Assembly: GCF_014762685.1 (NCBI RefSeq) | Contig: NZ_JABURM010000005.1 | Location: forward strand, 186,001-250,000 | Reading direction: 5' to 3' | DNA length: 64,000 nt | From: Gracilimonas sp. | GTDB taxonomy: Bacteria > Bacteroidota > Rhodothermia > Balneolales > Balneolaceae | In this document: positions 44,685-53,985 of the stretch, piece after piece | Numbering within the stretch: the stretch's first letter is position 1 | Layout: every line of letters begins with the position of its first letter | Notes under the pieces: model-generated | Seen by the model: the letters and a program-made list of their open reading frames with translations, nothing else | Told to the model about the DNA's origin: nothing | Databases searched by the model: none | Program-made: the position numbers and the translations under genes

Positions 44685-46481
44685 ATGAGCGAAACTTCAG
44701 CAAAGAAACAAACCGGTGCGGAAAATATAAACTGGGATCTTTCCGATCTCTATTCGTCCAACAACGATCCTCAATTATCTAAAGACAAGAAGAAAGTACT
44801 TGAAGAAGCGCAAGCTTTTGCAGATAAATATCGCGGAAAGGTTTCCAAACTTGATGCGAAAGCTTTTAAGGAAATGCTGGATGAGTATGAAGGCATTTTA
44901 GATTTGTCCGGAAAGATTGGGTCGTTTGCATATTTGCAATGGTCTACTGACACAGGTAATACCGACTATGGAAAACTGGTTGCTGAAACAAATGAATTAT
45001 CTTCGGAAATCAGCCAAAAGCTTGTTTTTTTAGATGTTGAATGGCTGAAAATATCAGAAAAGGATGCCCGAAAATTAATCGAAGATGAGCACCTCAAAAA
45101 ATATAAGCATCATCTGGAGAGTTCGCGTCGATATAAAGACCATGTGCTGGAAGAAAAGCAGGAGCAAATCCTGTCAGCTAAATCAGTGACGGGACGGAGT
45201 GCCTGGGTTCGCTTTTTTGATGAGACTTTAGGGGCCGCTAAGTTTGAACTGGATGGAAAAGAACTGAGCGAGCAGGAAGTGTTGAGCAAACTCCATGAAA
45301 GCGACCGGGACTTAAGAATCAGGGCTCATGCCTCATTAACAAATAAATTCAGGGACTTAAGCCGACAACTTACTTTTGTTTTTAATACTCTGTTGGCGGA
45401 TAAGTCTACCAATGATAAACTTCGTAAGTATGAAAGCTGGATAGATTCAAGAAATTTGGCAAATCAAACCGATCATAAAACGGTGAATGCCTTGATTGAA
45501 TCAGTGACTTCCAAATATGACCTGGTTCAGCGTTATTATAAGTTAAAACGAGATTTGCTTGGACTGGATGAAATGATGGATTACGATCGCTATGCCCCCA
45601 TACTGAAAAATGAGGCAACGATTGACTGGAAGTCGGCTGAGAAAATGGTACTGGATTCGTATTCAAATTTCCATCCTGAAATGGGGGTAATCACCAAAGA
45701 GTTTTTTGATAAGAATTGGATAGATGCTGCCATCAAGCCCGGTAAACGAGGAGGAGCTTATTCTGCAAGCACGGTTCCGTCGGTTCATCCATATGTATTT
45801 ATGAACTTTGATGGTAAAATCCGTGACGTTCAAACACTGGCACATGAATTGGGGCATGGGGTGCACCAGTATCTTTCTCGGAAGCAAGGGGTACTCCAGT
45901 CATCTACTCCGTTAACTACTGCGGAAACGGCATCGGTTTTCGGTGAAATGCTCGTTTTCCAAAAGTTGATGAAGGAACTGGATGATCCTAAAGAAAAACT
46001 AGCTCTGCTAATTGGTAAGATTGATGACACCATTGCTACCGTGTTCCGTCAGATATCGATGAATCGTTTTGAGCATGCAATGCATACAGCCCGGCGCGAA
46101 GAAGGAGAGCTTACAGCAGAGCGGTTCTCGGAGTTATGGATGGAACAGCAGGAAGCTCTTTATGGAGATTCAGTAACTTTAACTGAAGAGTATGGTATTT
46201 GGTGGAGCTACATTCCTCACTTCTTGCATACCCCCGGTTATGTATATGCATATGCATTTGGAGAATTGCTGGTATTGGCTTTATATGAGGAATATATTCA
46301 ACGTCCGGAGGGGTTTTCTGAACGTTATTTGGAATTACTGAGTGCAGGTGGCTCTGAGTGGCCGCAGGATTTAGTAGCAAAAATGGGGCTAGACATCACT
46401 CAACCTGATTTTTGGAATAAAGGCCTCGCATCTTTTGAGCGAATGGTAGAAGAAGCTGAAGAAATGGCGAAAAGTATCTAA
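44685..46481 (+). CDS. pepF: Oligoendopeptidase F (M3 family)
   Basis: This cytoplasmic zinc metallopeptidase degrades short peptides. The 598-residue M3B protein has the zinc-binding HELGHGVHQYL, with His387, Glu388 and His391, and the third ligand in TTAETASVFGEML downstream. An N-terminal helical domain and the C-terminal HTPGYVYAYAFGELL are typical. No signal peptide is present. It is divergent from the 2-oxoglutarate dehydrogenase gene and followed by the GAF-domain gene after 92 nt. Confidence 0.95.
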   Translation: MSETSAKKQTGAENINWDLSDLYSSNNDPQLSKDKKKVLEEAQAFADKYRGKVSKLDAKAFKEMLDEYEGILDLSGKIGSFAYLQWSTDTGNTDYGKLVAETNELSSEISQKLVFLDVEWLKISEKDARKLIEDEHLKKYKHHLESSRRYKDHVLEEKQEQILSAKSVTGRSAWVRFFDETLGAAKFELDGKELSEQEVLSKLHESDRDLRIRAHASLTNKFRDLSRQLTFVFNTLLADKSTNDKLRKYESWIDSRNLANQTDHKTVNALIESVTSKYDLVQRYYKLKRDLLGLDEMMDYDRYAPILKNEATIDWKSAEKMVLDSYSNFHPEMGVITKEFFDKNWIDAAIKPGKRGGAYSASTVPSVHPYVFMNFDGKIRDVQTLAHELGHGVHQYLSRKQGVLQSSTPLTTAETASVFGEMLVFQKLMKELDDPKEKLALLIGKIDDTIATVFRQISMNRFEHAMHTARREEGELTAERFSELWMEQQEALYGDSVTLTEEYGIWWSYIPHFLHTPGYVYAYAFGELLVLALYEEYIQRPEGFSERYLELLSAGGSEWPQDLVAKMGLDITQPDFWNKGLASFERMVEEAEEMAKSI

Positions 46482-46573
46482 GTTGCTGGCCGCAATTTGG
46501 TAATCATAAGTAACTATGGGTGAAAATCCATACACTCCAACAGTTTAATCCACTTATTAACTAACTACAGCTA

Positions 46574-48037
46574 ATGTCTTTAGACCGACAAGAAAAGGCT
46601 TTACGGGAATTCAAACAAATCATTGAGGATTTGGTTCATCTGCTGCAAACTTCAACCAAAGTAGAGCTTTCCTATATGTGCTGGGTAAATCGGGCCCGAG
46701 AACAATTTGTATGGGAGACGAATAGCACCGGCTTGCCAAACGTAATGTTTCAGGATCGCGTAGCATTTGAAAATCATTTTTTAGATGAATTCAAAGACGC
46801 TGAGGAAGTCATTCAATTGGTTGTAGGAGAGGATGTTTCTAAAGCTAAGCTGATTCATTACTTTGATTTTGTACAGGCTAAAAACATTTTGATCATCCCC
46901 TTTATTAACAAAGGAGAAACGGTCGCACTTACGGTGCTTGAAAGTGAAAATGACATCGATCAAGAGGTGATTCAAGATCAGGTAATGTCATATAATAACG
47001 CCTTGGTCAGTGTGCTTGATACGTATCTGGAAGTGGTGGATTTACATGAAAATCAGCAGGAGTGGGAAGAATATGAGGCTTCAGTAAATCGATTGGATTA
47101 TCGCCTGCACCGGGTCGAGATTTTTGATAAGATGCTGGAAGAAATGCAAAGATGCCTGCCTAATGGCGGCGCCATATTTTTAGCTCCCGGAATGGATTCA
47201 TGGAATGTGGTGCTACGTGCAAAACAATCAAATCTTGCTCCAAATCTGGGCTTGCAACTCGAGGAAAAAAGCGTTGCATATGAAGCCCTTGAGAAAGGGG
47301 AGCCGGTTTTTACGATGCATTTTAACAATAACCCCCGGCGCATTACATCTGCTGAAAGAAGAACCGAAGGGGCTTCATTTGCCATTCCTATTCTGATTCA
47401 TGACCGCCGGCAAGGAGTGGTAGTTTGTTACGATAATGATCCGTTGACGTTCAAAGAGTCGACAAAGCACAAACTTTCAAATTTGGCGCGTATTGCAGCG
47501 CTTAGTATTCAATCTTCAGTAAAAAAATCCGGAATGGTACATGAACTTTTAACACAGAACTTTGGGGCTTTTATGCCTGAGTTGTGGGAAGTTTCTTTAG
47601 AAAATGAACTTGCCAAGCTAAAAAAAGGCACAGGAACGGCAACATGGTTTGGCTTGGTAGCTCCGGATGATGTTTCCGGCCTTCGCACGAAATACAGGCT
47701 GGAAGACCTTCAGAGTATTCAAACGGATTTCGTGACAGCACTAAATCCATCCCGTTATGGAATACCGGGTTTCATTGGCTATAATTCAGATTATGTGTAT
47801 TCATTTTTGATTCAAAGTGATGATGAAGAAGCAGTCTCTTTCTGGGTGGAAAAAATGAAATCGAAATTGGAATCGGGAATGGATCTTTCTATCGGCGGCA
47901 CTATAAGAGCACAGTTTAAGGTAGGATACACCAGAATATCAGATCAATCTGTAAACGCATACCAGGTCAAAGAGAAGGCTAAAAAAGCTCTTTCAAAAGT
48001 GATGAATGATGATGAAGCAGAATTAGTGGAAGGGTAA
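46574..48037 (+). CDS. GAF-domain protein with possible degenerate GGDEF domain
   Basis: The 487-residue soluble protein appears to have two GAF-like domains (about 20-155 and 195-320; the second contains EGASFAIPILIHDRRQGVVVC with flanking helices LSNLARIAALSIQ). A C-terminal domain (about 350-480) shares the alpha/beta order of GGDEF cyclases (WFGLVAPDDVSGL ... QTDFVTAL ... FIGYNSDYVYSFLI ... VGYTRIS ... AYQVKEKAKKAL). In that alignment the signature GGDEF is replaced by YNSDY, so cyclase activity would be absent. The GGDEF reading is inference. No membrane segments are present. The stop overlaps the deoB start by one base (TAATG), giving tight coupling. Confidence 0.68.
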   Translation: MSLDRQEKALREFKQIIEDLVHLLQTSTKVELSYMCWVNRAREQFVWETNSTGLPNVMFQDRVAFENHFLDEFKDAEEVIQLVVGEDVSKAKLIHYFDFVQAKNILIIPFINKGETVALTVLESENDIDQEVIQDQVMSYNNALVSVLDTYLEVVDLHENQQEWEEYEASVNRLDYRLHRVEIFDKMLEEMQRCLPNGGAIFLAPGMDSWNVVLRAKQSNLAPNLGLQLEEKSVAYEALEKGEPVFTMHFNNNPRRITSAERRTEGASFAIPILIHDRRQGVVVCYDNDPLTFKESTKHKLSNLARIAALSIQSSVKKSGMVHELLTQNFGAFMPELWEVSLENELAKLKKGTGTATWFGLVAPDDVSGLRTKYRLEDLQSIQTDFVTALNPSRYGIPGFIGYNSDYVYSFLIQSDDEEAVSFWVEKMKSKLESGMDLSIGGTIRAQFKVGYTRISDQSVNAYQVKEKAKKALSKVMNDDEAELVEG

Positions 48038-49203
48038 TGGGAAATGCTTACGTAATTGTAGTTGATGGATTAGGGGTCGGAGCTCAGGAAGATGCTGATC
48101 AGTATGGTGATGAGAGCATGAATACTCTTGGCCATGTATCTGAAGAAACAGGGGTTAAACTTCCAAATTTACAAAAAATGGGAATCGGTAATATCATACC
48201 ACTTGCTTCGGTTCCTGAAAATGGACAGCCGTTGGCTGCTTTTGGAAAATTGAGGGAAGTATCGGCCGGAAAAGATTCTACTACCGGTCACTGGGAAATA
48301 GCCGGGATTCAGCTTGAAAAACCATTTCCAACTTATCCGAATGGATTTCCGAAAGATTTAATTGACGCCTTTTGTGAAGGGACAGGAGTCAAAAAGGTGT
48401 TATGTAATAAACCTTATTCAGGAACGGATGTGATACAGGATTATGGAGAAGAGCATATAAAAACCGGGTATCCCATTGTCTATACTTCGGCTGATAGTGT
48501 GTTTCAGGTTGCTTGCCATGAAGAGTTGGTATCAATCCAGAAATTATATGAATGGTGTGAGTTTGCCCGTCATAATGCAACTATAGGTGAACACGAAGTG
48601 GGGAGAGTAATAGCCCGCCCGTTTACCGGAACTCCTGGAAATTTTGAACGAATTTCTGAGAAACGTCACGATTATTCCTCTATTCCTCCCAAAAACAATC
48701 TCGTGCAAAAGCTATATGACTCGGGAATCAAGACATACTCAATTGGTAAAGTGAGTGATTTATTTGCCGAAAATGGGTTTACTCAATACAGGCCCACCAA
48801 AAGCAATGCAGAAGGAATTTCACAGTTATTGAGTTTGATGTCGGCCCAACTTGATAACAGTTTTGTATTTGTAAACCTCATTGATACTGATCAATTATTT
48901 GGGCATAGGTTAGATCCGGAAGGGTATGCCGGTAGCCTTGAAGAATTTGATCGTGCGATTCCCGCCATTGTTTCAAAAATACGAAAAGAAGATTTGCTCA
49001 TAATTACCGGTGATCATGGCAATGATCCATGTTCTGCCAGCACCGATCATTCGCGTGAATTTGTACCGCTAATTGTATTTCCAAAAGCAGCAGCAAAAGC
49101 TGAAAACCTCGGAACAGGAGATACTTTTTCAAATATTGCTTGTAGTATCGCAGGTTTTTTTGGAATGGATCACGATTTTCCGGGAAAATCTTTTTTAGAT
49201 TAG
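48037..49203 (+). CDS. deoB: Phosphopentomutase
   Basis: DeoB interconverts (deoxy)ribose-1-phosphate and -5-phosphate in nucleoside salvage. The 388-residue alkaline-phosphatase-superfamily enzyme shows the N-terminal metal site VDGLGVGAQEDADQYGDE, the phosphorylated-Thr region KDSTTGHWEIAG, and the C-terminal metal ligands in ITGDHGNDPCSASTDHSRE. The cap domain lies between. Length fits the family. Its ATG overlaps the stop of the GAF-domain gene by one base, so the two are translated together; no other deo genes are present. Confidence 0.95.
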   Translation: MGNAYVIVVDGLGVGAQEDADQYGDESMNTLGHVSEETGVKLPNLQKMGIGNIIPLASVPENGQPLAAFGKLREVSAGKDSTTGHWEIAGIQLEKPFPTYPNGFPKDLIDAFCEGTGVKKVLCNKPYSGTDVIQDYGEEHIKTGYPIVYTSADSVFQVACHEELVSIQKLYEWCEFARHNATIGEHEVGRVIARPFTGTPGNFERISEKRHDYSSIPPKNNLVQKLYDSGIKTYSIGKVSDLFAENGFTQYRPTKSNAEGISQLLSLMSAQLDNSFVFVNLIDTDQLFGHRLDPEGYAGSLEEFDRAIPAIVSKIRKEDLLIITGDHGNDPCSASTDHSREFVPLIVFPKAAAKAENLGTGDTFSNIACSIAGFFGMDHDFPGKSFLD

Positions 49204-49318
49204 ATTTTTCAAAGAATGCCTTTGAACCTTAAAAACATGCTTCTGCGTATTTAAAATTGAGTCAATAATTACGTATATTATCCAATTGTATAATTCATTA
49301 AGTCGCAGACGCAATATC

Positions 49319-49347
49319 TAAGCTTTTCACACGTGTTTTTAAAGCTT
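49319..49347. other. Inverted repeat in the leader region before rpoD
   Basis: AAGCTTT (49320-49326) and AAAGCTT (49341-49347) form a 7-bp inverted repeat, with the small palindrome ACACGTGT inside the loop. It lies about 57 nt upstream of the GTG start of the sigma factor gene. It could be a leader structure or operator; no known motif was matched. Confidence 0.35.
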
Positions 49348-49403
49348 GAAGGACAATCATCTGCGCAATCGCGTACGCAAACATTCATTAAAAGGTATAT
49401 ACA

Positions 49404-50258
49404 GTGGCAAAAAGTTCTGGAATCTCTACTCGTGAGTCAGAGTCATTAGATCGCTATCTGCACGAAATTGGAAAAGAGAAACTTATTACCCCGGATGATG
49501 AGGTCCGGTTGGCCAAAGAAATTCAAAAGGGAAGTCAGAGAGCACTCGAAGATCTTACCAAAGCAAATCTTCGATTTGTAGTTTCTGTAGCAAAACAATA
49601 TCAAAATCAGGGGCTTTCTCTTGGTGATTTGATTAACGAAGGAAATCTTGGTTTGATTAAAGCAGCAAAACGTTTTGATGAAACCCGTGGATTTAAATTT
49701 ATTTCATATGCTGTTTGGTGGATTCGTCAGTCTATTTTACAGGCATTAGCCGAGCAAAGCCGTATAGTGCGTCTTCCGTTGAACCGTGTAGGAGCACTGA
49801 ACAAAATTGGTAAAGAACTTTCCAAATTAGAGCAGGAATATGAACGAGTGCCATCTGCTCATGAGCTTGCGGAAAGCCTGGAGATGACCGTCGGTGAAGT
49901 AGCTGACACACTCAAAATTTCCGGACGTCACCTTTCAATGGATGCTCCATTTGCACAAGGTGAAGACAATCGCTTGCTGGATGTTCTGGAAAATGAAGAG
50001 ATTCCTAATCCGGATTTCGATTTGATGGGAGAGTCTCTGAAAGTGGAAATTGAAAGAGCACTTTCAAAACTGACTACTCGCGAAGCAGAAGTCATTCGAT
50101 TATATTTTGGTATTGGGCGCGAACACTCGCTTACCCTTGAAGAAATTGGAGAACGTTTTGATTTGACCCGTGAACGCGTGCGTCAGATTAAAGAAAAAGC
50201 ACTCCGAAAATTGAGACATCATAACCGAAGTGCTGCATTAAGAGCCTATCTTGGTTAA
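49404..50258 (+). CDS. rpoD: Primary RNA polymerase sigma factor RpoD/SigA
   Basis: The 284-residue sigma-70 family protein, GTG start at 49404, has regions 1.2 to 4. Region 1.2 shows [22 protein letters not shown]; region 2 shows [30 protein letters not shown] and [19 protein letters not shown]; region 3 includes [13 protein letters not shown]; region 4 contains [28 protein letters not shown]. Region 1.1 is missing, as is usual for Bacteroidota primary sigma factors. It recognises most vegetative promoters. The gene is single and ends in a clear terminator. Confidence 0.95.
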   Translation: MAKSSGISTRESESLDRYLHEIGKEKLITPDDEVRLAKEIQKGSQRALEDLTKANLRFVVSVAKQYQNQGLSLGDLINEGNLGLIKAAKRFDETRGFKFISYAVWWIRQSILQALAEQSRIVRLPLNRVGALNKIGKELSKLEQEYERVPSAHELAESLEMTVGEVADTLKISGRHLSMDAPFAQGEDNRLLDVLENEEIPNPDFDLMGESLKVEIERALSKLTTREAEVIRLYFGIGREHSLTLEEIGERFDLTRERVRQIKEKALRKLRHHNRSAALRAYLG

Positions 50259-50283
50259 AATGATTTTATAATACGTGAGATAT

Positions 50284-50318
50284 AGCCCTTCACATGTTTT
50301 CATGTGGAGGGCTTTTTT
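50284..50318 (+). terminator. Intrinsic terminator after rpoD
   Basis: A 13-bp stem (50284-50296 with 50301-50313) with one U-G wobble, a TTTT loop and a run of T residues (50313-50318). It falls inside the upstream open frame of the next gene, which shows that the in-frame extension before the ATG at 50374 is not translated. Confidence 0.92.
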
Positions 50319-50373
50319 ACTTAAAGGCATTTCTACCCTACTAATCTATTCCACTTTACGTTACATTAGGGTA

Positions 50374-53250
50374 ATGAAAAGACTTTTATTCATATCGTTG
50401 CTTTTTTTGGGTATCACTGAAACTGTGACGGCTCAAAGCTATCCATTTCGAACATTTTCTATTGAGCAGGGATTAAGCGAGTCAGTGGTCTATGATATAG
50501 TCCAGGATAATGAGGGATATATATGGCTGGGAACCGGTTTCGGGTTGAATCGTTTTGACGGTATACGTTTCGAAAATTATTTTGAAGAGCAGGGGCTTAA
50601 CAGCAGTCGAATTCGTTCACTTTATAAAGATGCTGAGGGCAGAATTTGGATTGGCTCTGAAGCCGGAGTCAATTATATGGAATCGGACAGCATTTACTCC
50701 AGCCCGTATCACGAACCCCTGATTAATTCAACTGTGATTAGCATTTTTCAAGACCGAGTTGGAGATATGTGGTTTGGCACGGATGGGAACGGAGTATGGC
50801 ATTATTCAAATGGTGAACTTGTAGCTCAGTACACAACTTCAAACGGAATGGGGAATGACCGAGTCCGTGCTATAGCGGAAAGTAAAGAAGGTGATTTATG
50901 GTTTGCAACCAGAGGAGGGGCAACTGTTCTGAGAGGCGGAAGTTTCAGGACGTATACGGTCAGTGACGGGCTTCCTGCCAATCGGATTCGTGATATAAAA
51001 GTAGATGATAAAGGAACCGTCTGGATTGGCAGCAGAAGCGGATTGGTTCGGTTTAATGGGCAAGGTTTTGAGATTTATAATACCTCAGACGGCTTAATAA
51101 ATAATCTGATTCGCTCAATCACCATTACCAAAAACAATACAGTATGGATTGGTACAGAAGGCGGTGTAAGTTTTTTTAATGGAGAAAATTTTCAAAACTA
51201 TACGGTAGCATCCGGGCTTTCCAATAACATTATATACTCTTCAATGATGGACCTGGAAGGTAATATGTGGTTTGGAACTTTCGGAGGGGGGGTGAACTTG
51301 TTTATCGGAGACTATTTTGCCAATTACAGTACCGCACAGGGCCTCCCAAATAACCTGGTTACCACGTTTACCGAAGACCGGAGAGGCCGAATCTGGATAG
51401 GTACCTATGGCGGGGGTATGAACTCAATTAATGATGGGAGATTTGATGATCTGGGGCTAAATGACAAGCTTCCTGATAATCAGATTTATAAGTTATTCAC
51501 GGACTCTAGGCAACGTATATGGATAGGTATGAGAGAGGGATTAGCCATCCTGGAGGGAGAGGACTTATACGTTTTTAGTGACGATGTTTTTCCATTCAGG
51601 AAAGTAAGGGATATCATGGAGGCATCGGATGGAAGTTTTTGGATAAGTACTTATGATGATGGCATTATTCACTACCGGGAAGGGGAATTTGAGCAAATTA
51701 CTTCGGATGAGGGATTGGCAAGTAATCGTGTCTTAAACTCAGCTGAAGGAGAAGATGGCTCCATTTGGATAGCTACATATGGCGGCATTACACGATATAA
51801 AGAAGGAGAGTTTCAAAGTTTTGCTATTCAGGAAGGCCTTCCAAATAATGCGGTCATGAATTTACTTATAGATGATGAAGGACAAATTTGGGCTTCAACT
51901 TTTGGAGGCATTGCCTGGTTTGACGGCCTTCGGTTTCAAAGTATTACAACTAGTGACGGTTTGCCCGATGATGTATGCTATTTTATTCACCAAAGTGAAG
52001 ATGGATTATATTGGATTGGAACTACAAACGGTGTGGTAAGATTCAATGCTGAAGAATATTTTAATTTACCGGATCGTGATCGGACCCGGGCTTTTCAGGT
52101 TTTAAATAAGGAACAGGGTTTAGTTGCAAATGAGCTGAACCTGGGGGCAGTTTATGAAGATAGTAACGGTTATTTATGGTTTGGCACGGTAGAAGGTTTC
52201 AGCCGTTTTAACCCGGATTCCTATGAAGGGAATCCTGTTCCTCCTAAAGTTCATATTGTAGGGGTGAATGCATCGGGAAGAGAATATCAGGTGGGAAAAC
52301 GTTTTACACTTTCTCATGATGAGAATTACCTCGAAATACACTATGCTGGAATTAACTTTACTGCCCCAAATCAGATTCTGTATGAATATAAGTTGAGCGG
52401 TATTGACCCGGACTGGCAACAAACAACTTCTCGTTCGGTTAAATACCCGTCGTTGCCTCCTGGTGAGTATAAATTTCTGGTTCATGCCCGAAATATTAAT
52501 GGAGCCTGGAGCACCGAATTGGAAGAGATAAGATTCAGTATTATGGCTCCTTTTTGGATGCAGTGGTGGTTTTGGATGTTAGTTCCGGCAGTGGTGATTG
52601 GGATCATATATCTTTTTTATAATTACTATCGTGCCCGAAAAATAATAGATATTGAACGCATGAGAGTACGTATTGCCAGTGATTTACATGATGATGTGGG
52701 GGCAAGCCTCACTGAAATAGCTCTTCAATCAGATTTCCTGCAAGCAGGAGATGCAGACAAAGAATTTAAGAAGTCATTGCAGCAAATTGGCCAGCAGTGC
52801 CGAAAAATTGTATCTAGCCTGGATGATATCGTTTGGTCGATCGATGCCCGCAACGATACCTTAGGTGATTTAACAGACCGCATGCAGGATTATATCCTTA
52901 ATACACTTGAATCGAAAAATATGACGGTAAACTATAATTTCGATAATCTGAATATGGATAATAAATTACCGGTATCTGTAAAAGAAAATGTATATCTGAT
53001 TTTTAAAGAAGCCGTGAATAACATAGCAAAATATTCGAATGGAGACCGCGTAGACATCAGAATGGAAAACCATAATGGATATTTTGAATTCAATATCAGT
53101 GATAATGGAACTACCGGCAAAGGAACGAAAAAAACAGGTCATGGATTGCGTAACATGGACATGCGAGCGAAGCGTATTGGCGCAGATTTTAACATTGAAA
53201 GTACGGATGGGTTTTCCATAAAAGTGAAAGGGAAACTAAATGCTAACTAA
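50374..53250 (+). CDS. Reg_prop two-component sensor histidine kinase
   Basis: The 958-residue sensor starts at the ATG at 50374; 33 in-frame codons upstream are rejected because they contain the rpoD terminator. Order: signal peptide (about 1-21), 14 Reg_prop repeats with patterns like IWIGT-x-G-G (two seven-bladed propellers, about 22-640), a Y_Y_Y domain with YKLSGIDPDWQ, one TM helix (about 728-750), a HisKA_3 domain with His772 in ASDLHDDVGASLTEIALQ, and a HATPase with N box, SDNGTT and GHGLRNM. The propeller is extracytoplasmic and probably binds a ligand such as a glycan, which is inference. The cognate regulator follows 12 nt later. Confidence 0.94.
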   Translation: MKRLLFISLLFLGITETVTAQSYPFRTFSIEQGLSESVVYDIVQDNEGYIWLGTGFGLNRFDGIRFENYFEEQGLNSSRIRSLYKDAEGRIWIGSEAGVNYMESDSIYSSPYHEPLINSTVISIFQDRVGDMWFGTDGNGVWHYSNGELVAQYTTSNGMGNDRVRAIAESKEGDLWFATRGGATVLRGGSFRTYTVSDGLPANRIRDIKVDDKGTVWIGSRSGLVRFNGQGFEIYNTSDGLINNLIRSITITKNNTVWIGTEGGVSFFNGENFQNYTVASGLSNNIIYSSMMDLEGNMWFGTFGGGVNLFIGDYFANYSTAQGLPNNLVTTFTEDRRGRIWIGTYGGGMNSINDGRFDDLGLNDKLPDNQIYKLFTDSRQRIWIGMREGLAILEGEDLYVFSDDVFPFRKVRDIMEASDGSFWISTYDDGIIHYREGEFEQITSDEGLASNRVLNSAEGEDGSIWIATYGGITRYKEGEFQSFAIQEGLPNNAVMNLLIDDEGQIWASTFGGIAWFDGLRFQSITTSDGLPDDVCYFIHQSEDGLYWIGTTNGVVRFNAEEYFNLPDRDRTRAFQVLNKEQGLVANELNLGAVYEDSNGYLWFGTVEGFSRFNPDSYEGNPVPPKVHIVGVNASGREYQVGKRFTLSHDENYLEIHYAGINFTAPNQILYEYKLSGIDPDWQQTTSRSVKYPSLPPGEYKFLVHARNINGAWSTELEEIRFSIMAPFWMQWWFWMLVPAVVIGIIYLFYNYYRARKIIDIERMRVRIASDLHDDVGASLTEIALQSDFLQAGDADKEFKKSLQQIGQQCRKIVSSLDDIVWSIDARNDTLGDLTDRMQDYILNTLESKNMTVNYNFDNLNMDNKLPVSVKENVYLIFKEAVNNIAKYSNGDRVDIRMENHNGYFEFNISDNGTTGKGTKKTGHGLRNMDMRAKRIGADFNIESTDGFSIKVKGKLNAN

Positions 53251-53262
53251 GGAAAAGAGACA

Positions 53263-53895
53263 ATGGCAGTTATAGGAATAGTTGAGGACAATAAAAAAAT
53301 CAGAGATTTAATACAGCGTTATTTGGACATGCAGAAAGATATGGAATGTCCGGTTGCTGTAGATTCAGTGGAGGAAATGCTGGAACATCTTGAAGAGCAT
53401 CAAAAACCAAATGTGATACTGATGGATATTCAACTTCCGGGAATGTCCGGCATAAAGGGAATGGAAATTATTAAGTCAAAATACCCTGAAATAGAAATTA
53501 TTATGCTTACGGTATATCACGACTCGCATAAAATATTTGATTCTCTTAAAGCGGGTGCCTCCGGTTATCTATTAAAACATACTTCACTCCCTGAAATTAA
53601 AGAGTCAATTGAAAATTTACTGAAAGGCGGGGCCCCAATGTCTCCTCAAATAGCCCGGAAAGTGATTTCACATTTCAATGAAGAAGCTCCCAAAAAGAAT
53701 GAAGACAGTATGCTCACAAACAGAGAGCAGGATATTGTAAATGGTTTGGTGGATGGGCTCAGTTATAAACTAATAGCCGATCGTTATGATATTTCCATTG
53801 ACACGGTTAGAGCACATATAAGGAATATTTATAAGAAACTTCATGTTAACTCTAAAGCAGAAGTAATTGCAAAGTCTTTGCGGGGAGAAATATGA
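53263..53895 (+). CDS. NarL/FixJ-type response regulator
   Basis: The 210-residue DNA-binding regulator has an N-terminal receiver (1-120) with Glu8, Asp9, phospho-acceptor Asp55 in ILMDIQLPGMSG, Thr83 and Lys105. The C-terminal LuxR/GerE helix-turn-helix (about 150-208) reads LTNREQDIVNGLVDGLSYKLIADRYDIS. It is 12 nt after the Reg_prop kinase and completes the two-component pair. Its target promoters are unknown, but the Tyr-rich lipoprotein gene 90 nt downstream is the nearest candidate. Confidence 0.94.
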   Translation: MAVIGIVEDNKKIRDLIQRYLDMQKDMECPVAVDSVEEMLEHLEEHQKPNVILMDIQLPGMSGIKGMEIIKSKYPEIEIIMLTVYHDSHKIFDSLKAGASGYLLKHTSLPEIKESIENLLKGGAPMSPQIARKVISHFNEEAPKKNEDSMLTNREQDIVNGLVDGLSYKLIADRYDISIDTVRAHIRNIYKKLHVNSKAEVIAKSLRGEI

Positions 53896-53985
53896 AGCTA
53901 ACATTAACATGTGATAAAATGTGAGTAGCAAATGACTCATATTCATGGTGTAAACTGAAATGAAGTCCTGAAAAAGGTATTTGTC

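Noticed and set aside
50275-50373. Upstream 33-codon extension of the Reg_prop sensor
   Set aside because: The rpoD terminator hairpin falls inside it and the signal peptide begins at the ATG at 50374.
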